Shown here piece by piece: positions 1-11,300 of a DNA stretch of 64,000 bases. The notes under the pieces are model-generated. The model was not told the origin of the DNA, searched no databases, and saw nothing but the letters and a program-made list of their open reading frames with translations. Positions within the stretch are counted from its first letter, which is position 1, and each line of letters opens with the position of its first letter. The translations under genes were made by a program, and so were the position numbers. Where the stretch lies: contig QJPP01001741.1 of NCBI GenBank assembly GCA_003996215.1, forward strand, positions 186,001-250,000, given 5' to 3'. The stretch comes from Jaltomata sinuosa. Its lineage: Eukaryota > Streptophyta > Magnoliopsida > Solanales > Solanaceae.

Positions 1-2191
1 AGTAAACCATAATAACAATTACAAAAATTCACAAACCTCAAATTATACACATAGATCACCAGAACACATAGCATCATTCATGTCACGAAGATAACTCAAG
101 AAATTAGAAAGAATAAAAGAGAAAAGAACTAAGAAAAGACTAAGTTTCTTGTTTAGGGAGTTGAGATTTTCTTCCCAAATGAGTACAATAAATTCAATAT
201 TTTCTTAATCCAAATAAAACTAGTAGGACTATTTGACCAAAATGACTTAACATAGAGAATGATTTTTTGAAAAACCCTATTCCACGTTTGAATGAATTAC
301 ACATAACTCTTCTTTTTAAACCATAAATCTATCGTGATATCTATAACAACAAAAAATGCATAAATATGAGAAATAGCAATCTCACGAATAACAATTTCGT
401 TCTAAAATAATTATCATATTTTACTTTTCGAGAGTTAATTTGATTAATTTTTAAAGCTAAATTAGATTAAATTAATTCGATATTGTAAAATTAAAATTTA
501 GATATTCAAAAAATTTATGAAAAGTATTATAAATTATAATTTTTCTCATATGAATTTGATGAAAAAATATATCGTTAAATATTGGTTAAAATTCATATTA
601 TTTGACTCTAAAAGAGAAAATTGTGATAAGTGGATGAAGTACTATTTAACCAAGGAGAGAGAGAATATGAACCATCCCATGATGATTCATGTTATTACCT
701 TTTGTAGCTTTTATGACCAACCTCTTAAACTTGTCAGAATATTTTATTTAGACACTCGAACTAAGTCATATTTCAATTGAATACCTCAACTAAGTTATTT
801 TGAATTTTTTTGTGTGTTTTTTATTCGTCTATTAGATAATTAAGTTAATCACGTAATTTATGATATTTTCTTGTATTATTTGCATTTGCTCAATAAGCCC
901 TAAAACCTTAAATATTTTCTACTTGAGGTTTATGTGCATAATTAAAAGAAATTGACATATTTTATTTGGTTAAGCTAACTCTCTAATAGATGATAGATAT
1001 ACATGTGACTTTTTTTTTCAAAATTTAAATTAAATATGTCCAATTATAGTACTTTAGGTGTTCAATTGAAATAATGTTTAGTTCGAATGTAATGAAATAT
1101 TCTAAAAATTTGAAGGATTATGTATTAAGCGTTTGTATTTCTTCAATAAATCACATAGTTGGGACCCACAATTGTGGAGTGCTCCACTCTTTGTAAAAAT
1201 ATGGCAGCGTGCTAATGGCTCTTTGCTCTCTGTATATCTATGTCTTTTAGTGCACCTATATCATCATGTCAACATCAATGGCGGCCAACAATATGCATCT
1301 TTTCACTGACAACTTTTTTATTTTAGTGTTTTTTATAGTACCAAAAAAAAAAAAAAAAAGAAGAGGCGATAATAATAGTAAACACCTATTTTTTTTGTTG
1401 GTGTATTTTAATTGGGTGGATAATAGTGGAGACTAACTTTCTAGAAAAGTGAAATAAATATACTATAACTAAGAAAAGAGCATTGCTTTCAGTAACTGTT
1501 TCAGGATGCTTAAACTACAATTATTATTACATGTGAATTGAAATATCCCACATGGGTGATGGTGTAGTTTCCTATTTTTGATCTTTCTTAGGATTTGTTC
1601 AAGATTTGCATCAAATTGTCTCCTCTGGCTTTTAATGAGTAGAGAATCTGTTTGTTGGTTTTGGGGTCTCTCACCAATATTGTCTCATTTCAGCTTCTGG
1701 GGTTCATCAAGAATGAGGTTTTGAGCTCTATTTTTTTGGAGAAAACTTGGCTCTTTGGTGGTTTGGTTTGACTATTGATGTAATTTGCTTGTAAGTAATT
1801 TGCTTTGTTTCTGGGAATCCAGTTAAAGATTGTTTGTTTTGACGTTTATAAGAGCTGAAACTTTCATCATCCTACCGTATTCAAGGTCTGAATTTCTTCT
1901 TTTCTGAGCTCAAAGGTTCATCTTAGATTAGAGTTTCTGACTTTTGGTTTGATATTTGGACTGATTTTGTAAATTTTCATGGAAGTGATATCATTGATTT
2001 TGGGTAAGAAAAGGGTGAAAGTTGAATTTCTTCTCTTTTGTTTTTTCCTGGGTTCTCTTGGTAGTTAGAATTAAAAAAACTGACCTGATAATGACGAAAA
2101 GTTTCAAGCTTTGTAGTCCTTGAAAGTGGGAAAAAGAAAGTTGGGATTTGGATTAGTGATATACAAGAAGGGATTGAATTTTGTGGTGGTG
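1..2191. other. 5' flank of the ankyrin gene, AT-rich non-coding DNA
   Basis: AT-rich sequence with no convincing gene. It should hold the promoter and 5' UTR of the ankyrin gene that starts at 2192. A poly(A) run sits near 1344-1360. The stretch from about 1560 to 2110 is T-rich with mixed composition, as expected of a plant 5' UTR or leader, but no transcription start or leader intron can be fixed from sequence alone. The short open frame at 517-780 has no recognisable product and its composition matches its surroundings. A foldback element lies at 721-1116. Confidence 0.5.
721..1116. repeat. Foldback MITE candidate upstream of the ankyrin gene
   Basis: The left side (about 737-790) and the right side (about 1050-1108) are inverted copies. 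The left reads AGAATATTTTATTTAGACAC, then CGAACTAAGTCATATTTCAA. The reverse complement of the right reads AGAATATTTCATTACATTCG, then AACTAAACATTATTTCAATT. The interior is AT-rich without coding potential. I found no clear target-site duplication, so the ends and the superfamily are uncertain. A non-autonomous foldback DNA transposon is the simplest reading. Confidence 0.55.
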
Positions 2192-5100
2192 ATGGAGAAG
2201 CAGATTAGCTTTCGTGGGGTGATGGAGAAACAGCAGAGTTTTCGAAATGGGACGATTGAGAAGCAAAAGAGCTTTAGAGGGTTGATGGAAAAGCAGAAAA
2301 GCTTCCGGATAGCAATGGAGAGGCAGCTAAGCTTTGGTGGTGAGAGGAAAAGGGGTAAGGAATCACCCGGGAAAAGAGGGGATTCCCCACTTCACTTGGC
2401 AGTTAGAGGAGGGAACCTTGGCAAGGTGAAAGAAATTGTTCAGAAGCTTGATAGCAAAGGCATCAATGATTTGTTATCTAAGCAAAACCAGGAGGGTGAG
2501 ACTGTTCTGTATGTTGCGGCAGAGAATGGCCATAGTTTGGTTGTTGCAGAGTTGTTAAAACATTTAGACCTTCAGACAGCTTCTATTCTGGCAAATAATG
2601 GTTATGATGCATTCCATGTTGCCGCAAAGCAGGGTCATCTTGGTGAGTCTTATAACACAAGAACAAGAACCCTTCTCCCCCATGCCCACTGAATAAGTAA
2701 AAAAGAATATTTTCCAGACTTGGTTTTGAGTCAATGGTTCCTTCTTGTACATATTGCATGCTTTATGGAGATAATGTGTATATTTTACTTCACATGTTAT
2801 TATTGCTGCTGACCCACATTAGGAGCAATTTTCACCATTGATTTTAGCGTCTAAACCTTCAACTTAAGGTGCTATAGTGCAGATTACTTGTGGCTTCAGT
2901 AAAAGACTAGATAATTATAAAAATGTTTCCACAAGCCTAGATCTGAGGCCCTACATTTTATCACTTGAAGACTTGGGATATAGAGCATCTTCTTCTTTGT
3001 AATCTACAATTAGAGGACAAGACTAAGTTTGGAGCAGCCAAAACTAACTTTCCTGCATTTGGCCACTTGTAAAATTGTGAAAAAACAATTGTGCATTTAA
3101 TATCATACTTTGGAATTCTAGCAGATAGATACTGAAGGATACTGTACTGTATTTTCCTTTCCTCTTGCTCAAAACTTTCTCTTGGAAGGGCACGTCAAGT
3201 TGTTCAAGAATAGTAGCGTTAAGTTTCTTATGTCATTTGACTTGAGGATTACTCAGTTCTATTTCTCAGTGGGGTTAAGGGAGGGATATTCAGTGGTATT
3301 CACATTAACACAGCGGATTGACTGCTGTATGTATCCTCTGATAATACATGAAATAGAATAGCGACAATTTTAAGAGATAAATATGTAATTATGTTACTGG
3401 ACAAAATCATCCTTGGAGAGGGTAAATTCACATCTGCACAAATCGTAAATTACCTTATGTGAGCATTTGAAGATAGCAAGGACCTATTGATACAATTATT
3501 CCTGAAACCTTTTTTTCAGTATTAATTTTGAAGAGAAAAATAGTAAGAATAATAATTGAGTTAAAGTGATACATGTTCATCCCATAAAATGATATCTAAT
3601 ATTACCTTTCAGACTAATGACATGTTAAGAGAAAACAGAAAGAAAAAGAAGTCAGAAGCCTACGAACTAAGTGTTGTATATAAGTGGGAGAGGGGTGGGC
3701 CCATTACCCCTGAGTTTTGAAGGCTTCGGTTGGACCCAAGGGCTGACCCAGGCAAATATCTCGGTCATCAAAAAAAATAATTCAGAAGCCTAAAACAATG
3801 ATTTTTCGTCACCCCCATTCTTAAGTTTCCTATCAGTTTGAGTATCTTGATAAAGCATGACCTTGATAAATGATTTTGTGAAACCAGACCAGGCTGATCT
3901 TGAGCAGTTTGTCCTCTAGCTTTAGCTCCCCAGTTGCTTTCCGCTCAATAACTGCTCATTTGCTATATCACCTTAGTTTATGAATGTTTTTGAACTTTAA
4001 GATTCCTTATCCGAGGGTGTGGTACTGTGGTTCACAGTCAATAAAGTTGGAATTGACTGTGGGGGATCAGGGTTCAGATCCTAGTAAAGGCAAAAATTAG
4101 TTAAAGTGATTTCCTTCCATCCTTTTAAGCCTGGTGGATAGTGTTACAAGACTCTTGTACTAGTGGGAGGTAGCAGATAGTACCCTACGGATTAGTCAAG
4201 ATGTGTAGCAGTTGGATGGGGCACCGCTTCCAACATTAAACCAATGAAGAAATGAACTTTAAGATTCCTTGGGCTTAAAGATTAAGCTTATTTACTACTG
4301 TTACTTTATCAGAAAATAGATTGATTAAGCTTTACACCACTACTCACATTTTGGATTTGCCATCACATGCAGTGGCGGATCCAGGATTTTCTCTAAGGGG
4401 GTTCGAAAAACAAAAATGTAGTACTTGGGATTTGAACTTGGAACTTCAAGATGAATTTTGAAGCCCCTCAACCACTAAGTCAACCTCTAATCTTATGTTC
4501 AGGAGGTTCAAAATCTACATTTACACATAAAATATTGAAAAAATACCTTATATATACAGTGTAATTTTTTGGTGAACCCTCTCGCTACACTCTAGATCCG
4601 CCCCTGATCACATGTATGATTAAGTTTGTGCTTTCCGTGGCTTGAGTATATTAAACCTTAGAAACTTGTGATGACAAGTGAAGCAAACTTAAATGCTTGT
4701 TTCAGGTCGCTTGTCATTTTCTGAAACTTGTTCTTAGTGATAATTGTTAAAATGGAATTAGAATGTTCCTTTCTTATTTCCACTCTCTAAAAAGAATTTC
4801 TGGATTACATTGCAGAGGTACTGAAAGAACTGTTGCATTCATTTCCAAACCTAGTCATGACAACGGATTCATCCAACTCTACAGCCTTACATACAGCAGC
4901 TGCTCAGGGACACCTTGATGTAGTAAATCTCCTTCTGGAGATCGATTCAAACCTTGCAAAGATAGCTCGTAACAATGGCAAGACTATTCTCCATACAGCT
5001 GCAAGAATGGGGCACTTGGAAATAGTTAGATCTCTTCTAAGCAAGGATCCTGATATTGGCTTTAGAACAGATAAAAAAGGCCAAAGTGCCCTGCACATGG

Positions 5101-7228
5101 CTGTAAAGGGACAAAATTTTGATATTGTGCTTGAATTAATCAAACCAAATCTTGCTGTATTGGCTTTGGAAGATAACAAAGGAAACAGAGCACTTCATGT
5201 TGCAACTACAAAGGGACGGCCACAGGTTGGTCTCAGTTTTTTATCTATGATTTCTTGTAAACTAGCAACTCCCAGAAATTTGAGTCTTTTAATGTGTTTA
5301 AGGGGAATTGGTGCTATGTGTTTTATATATTGAAGTCTAATGCTTCCAAGTTGGGCCACAACTGTTCATTTTGTGAATCACGTTGAAAATTACAACTTTT
5401 GTGAGGAAAGAAAAGGTGGGTTGAGTTTACAGAGGAAGTCTCTTGTTATGTATCATGGAGATGGTTGCAGATTTAGGATACATTGGAGAGGGAAAAAGGA
5501 AGTTTAGGTGACAAATGAACCCTATACCCTAAAAATCCTAAGTAGGAATTTTTTTTTCTCAATGAAGACTTGATAAAAATACTTCAGTCGACTGCTTATT
5601 TGTCACTTCAACTCCCGTTTTCCCTCTCAGGTGCTTCTTGCATCTCAATCTTCTCTTCCCCGATAAGCCTGATATCTGCAAGATAAGCTAATTTAAACAG
5701 CTGGTGACTTCGATGCCGCCTGAAAACAAGAAAGCTAATACTAGGTACCACTTACCATAACAGCAAAGGATTTCTATGCTTACGTTCTTAGGGACATTTT
5801 TTGGGCATCTGTTTCTTACCTATTGAACTGCTAGATTACTGTTGTTTGACATAAAATGATGATGCAGAAGTAATGATATCACTTATGGCAATGTAGCTCC
5901 CAAGTGAATTTGCAAAGGCAAGCTTGTTTTGTGGAGATGCTTAAGGCATGTTTGGCTTGGATTATCTAAACTGTTTCTGATTATTTTAAAAGGAGTGTGA
6001 TTGTTCGATGATAAAATAATCAATTCGATTAAAGATATAGTTAATAACTCTGATATTGATTTTTGTACAATAACCAATCAGACTTGTTAGTAGTAGTATA
6101 AATCCAAACCGACCAGACCCTTTTGCCTGGAGATTAACTACTCGCGAAGAGAAAAAAATAAAAAGAATCAAACTACCCTTATTTTTATGACTTCATGCGT
6201 GAATATGATGTTCCTCAGGTTTAAGATTCTTTTTTTTTTCTGACATAGATTTTGTAGCTAGGTTCTTTGATTTATTACTTGTACATGTTTAATATAGGAA
6301 TCCGACATCATATTCAGTGCACTTTGTGTTTACCATTTAACTTGAAACTAAACTAATGTAATTGCAGATGGTACAATGTCTAGTATCAATCGAGGGCATC
6401 GATCTCAATGCCGTCAATAAGGCTGGAGAAACAGCTCTTGATATTGCAGAAAAGTCTGAATCTCCGCAGCTCATCTCCATTTTGAAGGAGGCAGGAGCTA
6501 CCCATTCTAAAGATGATGGGAGGCCTCCAACTGCTGCAAAGCAGCTCAAGCAGACTGTCAGTGACATACGGCATGATGTGGAGTCCCAACTCCAACACAG
6601 TCGTCAAACTGGCTTCAGAGTGCGGAAAATTGCAAGGAATGTGAAAAAGCTCCACATTAGTGGTCTTAACAACGCAATCAACAATGCGACAGTTGTTGCT
6701 GTCCTTATTGCTACTGTAGCTTTTGCTGCCATCTTCACTGTACCTGGCCAATATGTTGAGGAGAAAACAGATGGGGTTTCGCTCGGGGAAGCACACATAG
6801 CCAGGAAAGCATCTTTCATAATATTCTTCTTGTTTGACAGTATGGCCTTGTTTATTTCCATTGCTGTTGTGGTGGTACAAACTTCTGTGGTTGTGATTGA
6901 ACAGAAGGCAAAGAAGCAACTCATGTTTTGGATAAACAAGCTCATGTGGGCAGCTTGCCTCTCCATTTCAATTTCCTTTATTTCACTTACTTATGTGGTG
7001 GTTGGAGACAAGGAAAGAGGGCTTGCCATCTATGCAACTGTCATTGGTAGCACCATAATGCTCACTACTATTGGCTCCATGTGCTATTGTGTGGTTCGAC
7101 ATAGGTTAGAAGAGTCGAGGATAAGGAGTATAAGGAGGGCTGAGACTCATTCACATTCGTACTCGATGTCTGTGGCATCAGATACAGAGCTTTACAATGA
7201 AAACTACAAGAGGATGTATGCAGTATAG
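2192..7228 (+). CDS. Ankyrin-repeat PGG-domain membrane protein (At5g02620/ITN1 class), 3 exons
   Basis: The exons are 2192-2642, 4816-5225 and 6368-7228. Introns have GTGAGT/GCAG and GTTGGT/GCAG borders, phases are 1 and 0, and the product is 573 aa. The start is the first ATG of the MEKQ-SFR series; the frame is open 24 codons further upstream but without an ATG. Residues 1-50 hold five about 10-residue units of the type MEKQxSFR. Ankyrin repeats fill about 60-355 (DSPLHLAVRGGN, TALHTAAAQGHLD, TILHTAARMGHLE, SALHMAVKGQN, RALHVATTKGR). The C-terminus has the PGG-type domain with FTVPGQY at about 435-441 and four hydrophobic segments near 419-436, 459-488, 501-522 and 529-553. PGQ in place of PGG also occurs, as I recall it, in At5g02620. 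Members of this plant family are membrane-anchored ankyrin proteins linked to salt/ABA and defence responses (ITN1, ACD6 relatives); the function of this one is inferred only. The gene looks intact. Confidence 0.93.
3663..3781 (+). mobile_element. 5'-truncated retroposon fragment in ankyrin intron 1
   Basis: A 119-bp segment ends in an A-rich tail (AAAAAAAATAAT) and is bracketed by an 11-bp direct repeat, TCAGAAGCCTA, at 3652-3662 and 3782-3792. A tail plus variable-length duplication is the signature of target-primed reverse transcription (LINE or SINE). The body (GGTGGGCCCATTACCCC, GGCTTCGGTTGGACCC) looks like the 3' end of a repeated family; I cannot name it. Confidence 0.65.
4009..4252 (+). 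mobile_element. tRNA-derived SINE (Solanaceae SolS/TS-like) in ankyrin intron 1
   Basis: It is flanked by a perfect 18-bp target-site duplication, TGAACTTTAAGATTCCTT, at 3991-4008 and 4253-4270. The 5' part has a pol III B-box-like GGTTCAGATCC at about 4071. The body reads TGGTGGATAGTGTTACAAG, TAGTGGGAGGTAGCAG and GATTAGTCAAGATG, which resembles the common Solanaceae SINE body. It lies in sense orientation within the intron. The very long perfect duplication suggests a fairly recent insertion. Confidence 0.85.
4370..4606. mobile_element. hAT-type MITE in ankyrin intron 1
   Basis: The element starts CAGTGGCGGATCCAG and its reverse complement starts CAGGGGCGGATCTAG, giving terminal inverted repeats of about 15 bp. 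It is flanked by a perfect 8-bp duplication, ATCACATG, at 4362-4369 and 4607-4614. An 8-bp duplication with CAG-GCGGATC ends fits a non-autonomous hAT element. It is 237 bp and non-coding. Confidence 0.85.
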
Positions 7229-8334
7229 GAGTAAATAAAAGTCAGATAAATTTCTGTCCGAGGCATCAAGCCTGGAGCTTTGTAGATAGCACTATAAGTG
7301 AATATATGCAGGTTCTAAACCCTCAAATCTGATGAACTTCTATCAATGGCATCAGATACCAAATTGTACGAGGAACAAAAGGATCTTCGAGTTAGGAACA
7401 GATGCGAGAAAGTTCAAATAGACTGCAATAATGTCGATGTGATGCATATCTGCACAATTCCCCTAAACGGAGTTCCTGCAGCCATTGAAATGCTGCACAT
7501 ATGAGGTGACATATTACGTAGAAGTTCAAGATGAAGGCTTTAGCAAATCCTTCTGTATTCTTCACATGAATGTTAATAGATTGAAGGCAAGCTCTCATGG
7601 AGTTTACTATCTGCCTAGAGTACTAGTACAAGATTGCTAATGGGTGACAGGAAGGTGGGGATGGCTGATATGCAATTGCTTTGGCGTATACATAATAAAA
7701 TCTGTAGAGAAATGTACTAAAAATTATTATGTATGATATAATTCATCATATATATTTCCCCTGGTAATGAAGTTCCGTCTTTTACCAGCTTCTTTTATTT
7801 GCTAGAAATTTTCTGTCAGCTTGGAGAAAGCTCCAACAGTGAGCTAGTTCCATAGTTCCCTTCTTCCTGATCCAAATTAACCTACTTTTGGATACAAGGT
7901 TTTGGTTGCAGAGAAAATAAGGCATCAGAAGAACATCTTCGTGACAGGGAAAAGCTTAACCAACTAGCAAACAAGTACAAAATTGGCAACAGTTCAAACT
8001 TTTCTCAAGTGTTTCTGCTAAAATAGCAAAAACAAATTCTCCTCTTGGTGAGGCACAAAGAGACTTTCATTGATTACTACGCAAAATTGGTCATAAATCT
8101 TCAGTCCAAGGTAGTAATGTAAACAGCATTTAGGACCTGACTCTCACAAAAATGGATGAGCAAATCTCACACCTTTTTCCAGTATTTTCTGAGCCGGAAA
8201 TCGAGCTTTTGTACTATTTGTATGAGTATTTACATGGAGATCCTATCAAGTATCGACAGCAAAGAAAATCCAACTGGTTGGAACCCCGTGCTGATGCAGT
8301 TGTATTTGTAGATTCTTAGGTTTTCATGTAGCTA
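7229..8334. other. Intergenic region between two convergent genes
   Basis: About 1.1 kb separates the stop codons of the ankyrin gene (+) and the 5-phosphatase gene (-). It must contain both 3' UTRs. AATAAA motifs at 7234-7239 and 7694-7699 could serve the + strand gene. No further gene or transposon is recognised here. Confidence 0.6.
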
Positions 8335-11300
8335 TCACGGAACCCGAATGTTTTGATGGTCTTTCATCTTATTCGAGGTACTCCCAGCATGTTTGAGTGT
8401 GGACCTATGATGGGAGCTTCCTTGATTACTCCTCCCACTGTTTTTTGAATTCACGCGAAGTGCATCGGCTGAGAAGCTGTGGCGCACATGTACTTGATAT
8501 GTTCTTGCCTCAGCTGACTGACTGGCTTTAATATTGATCATCAAAATCACCTCCCTGTCTCTTGTATCCTCAGACCACCAGCTTTGCGGAATGCCATCAA
8601 CAGAATCTTCTAATGACTTGCTATCCTCACGTCGAACTAAGATCTCAGTAGCTTGATCAGGTTTGATGATGCCAGCCGCAGGTGTGACCTGAATCGGAAA
8701 TCAGTAATGGAATTGCTTGCAGTAAAGGCCCATTGTCAGTTCCAAAAAAGTACATGTTAAAACTAAGAGCCTAACAAAGCAATAGATAAGGCATCAACCA
8801 AGAGAAAAAGGAGTTGCTTGGCTGGTCAGATTTAACTAATGCTTATTAAGCTTTTCTTTCTTACTATGTGCATATCAGAATGAAGGGACAGCCTATAATC
8901 TAAGTTCACCATTTTAGGCTCTTTTAGTAACCTCTGAACTTCCTAACCTACTATGTGCGACTCCGGGAGAGGTAATACTGTTCCACCAAGAGGACTTGTG
9001 TTCCTCGTTCCAGTAGGATGAAAAAGTATAAACCCAAATTAAGAGCATCTAGGAAATGAAGAATCACCTCAAGCCACCTGGGAAAACCAAAGGAACCTCT
9101 GGGACGATATTCTGATGCTTGTCCATCCTCTTTGGTGGTGGACTGACCACTACAGATGATCTGGTAGAGAACCTTGTCTTCTCTGCTTCTGTTGGAAATT
9201 TTTAAGCTGAATGTGTCTTGATTCTGTAGAACAATTTGACTGGTGCTAACATTTGTCTCTGGAATATAACGTAGTTCGTCCAGTATAGACCTGATTCTAT
9301 CACTGTTCTGGAGAACCTTCCCAAACTCTTGTCTCCTTACTGATCTATCAATATGAGCAAGTTCAACATTAAACTTGCACCTTACAGGCTTATGATCACT
9401 TTCTGTTACTTCCATGCAACCCTCATACCTATCACGTAACAGAGAAGTTTCAAGATGAAGCAAGACAAGTAAATATGAAGAATCCCCCGCAAAAAGACTT
9501 ACTGTATAATAGAGGCAACGACGGGGCACCCTAAACTGCACTCCACCGTAGGGCTTGTCCGGTTGTCTCGATATAATACTCGATCGCACCAAGCTGGAAT
9601 TCGTTTCTTCTCTCCAGAATCATATCCTAAAGCGGAAAACGGAAAGTGTGGTCAATGCTTTTGGTTAGCCCATGCTTTATGTAGGACAATCTTAAATTCG
9701 TTCTTGAAACAAACTCTTGCCATCCGAAACAAAATGAAAGGAAACTAAGATGTTCAGTCACATTCTATATCATTACAGATATGCCTCACCTCCTAATCCT
9801 GGTTTCCCCCTTTCAAACTTGTAAGTTGGAGGAAATTTGATGATCGCTTCGCGCATTCCTTGGAAAACTTTACCAGTTTTCATTTCTGCTCTTAATTGAT
9901 CTCTCTCTCGAAGCCAATCAAAGCTTCTTTGTGACACAAAGTCCCTTGCTTCATCATAAGATAGCCCAAAAAGACGATAATTGAAATCACCAAAGAAAAT
10001 CACCATGTCAGCTTCAGCAAGATCAGGCTTTCCCTCATCAGGATTAATTGCTGCAGCCTGTTGTAGAAGAGAAGGTGTCACTTGAACTGCATTAGAATAT
10101 AAAATCACTTGACAAACAAATATAGGAAATGCACATCCATACATTTGTACCACGGAGCATTTGAGCAGCAGATGAGACGCCAACTGCAAGGAGGATCGAT
10201 GGCAAGCCAGAAGAGTAAAGCAGCCATAGTAAATACGTGGAGAAGATAACAATGCAAATAGAAAAGGCATAATACCTAAACATGCCTTTTAACTTGGCCC
10301 TAACTTGCATCTATGCCCTCCAACTTTGGATGTGCACAAGTAGGCACCTAAACTTGTATAGAGTTGAAGAAACAGACACATGCGTTTTACGTGGCGCCCT
10401 ACGTGGCAATATAGCATCTTACGTGGCGTCCTACATGTATTATGCCACGTAGGAAGAGCATGTCTACTTGTTCAATTTTATACAAGTCTAAGTGCCTACT
10501 TGTGCACATCCAAAGTTGGAGGGCATAGATGCAAGTTGGCGCCAAGTTAAAAGGCATGTTTATGTATTATGCCAATAGAAAAACAGGTATCGCAACATAC
10601 CAGCAGCATTGTTAAGAAGGTTAGAAGACCGAGTGAAGGACATTGTTCGATATATATGGCCAAAATCTGCATTGCGACGGGTGACTGCTTCCAAATGAGC
10701 AGCCAAGTGACAGTTTACAAAGCACATTATTCGATCAAATACTCTTAACCTCAGACCAACTCCACCCTGCATTGTAAATGTGTAACATGACAGAATTATA
10801 CAAGCCATTTTGTCGTTCCTTTATAAAGGCAAGAACCAATAAAGCAGTTTTATGTCTTAAGCATCTGTGGTATGAATCCTAATGTAAACAAACCAACATT
10901 TGATTAATAATAAAAGTTAAACATCAGGAAGAAAGTTACCTTGTTACCAATTGCACGTCCTAGACCACATGCAACTGCTCCAACGTCAAGGTCTCCGACA
11001 TGATTTCTGAGAGTTTTCCTCACCCTGATTAAATATTATCAATGAAGATAATGAGTAAAATAGTACAAGGAATTGGATCTCGAGGTAGAACTATATCACC
11101 CAAATTCAGCTAGAAATATGAAGCTTTATGAAGAATGCAGGTCTTAGGAGATATAGTTTGGTGACTTCAGCTTACAAAGAGAAAACAGATCACTAAAGCA
11201 ATTTCCACAAGCTCTTACCAGATAGCAATAAGCAATGCAGCTAGTTGCCTTGATCCTACACGTTCGAAAGTTGATCCTTCATCCAATGCCTTACCTATGG

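Noticed and set aside
517..780. 87-codon open frame in the 5' flank of the ankyrin gene
   Set aside because: Composition and codon use match the AT-rich flank, no motif is recognisable, and its end overlaps the foldback repeat.
5940..6145. Possible Harbinger or hAT MITE in ankyrin intron 2 (GGCATGTTTGGCTTGGATT versus reverse-complemented GGGTCTGGTCGGTTTGGATT)
   Set aside because: The ends are only weakly alike and no target duplication of a defined length could be found.
5986..6966. Minus-strand open frames overlapping ankyrin exon 3
   Set aside because: They are shadows of a well-supported exon on the + strand and carry no recognisable domain.
10092..10310. Separate small membrane protein gene on the minus strand
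   Set aside because: The open frame is intron 7 plus exon 8 of the phosphatase gene and its start lies inside the MITE.
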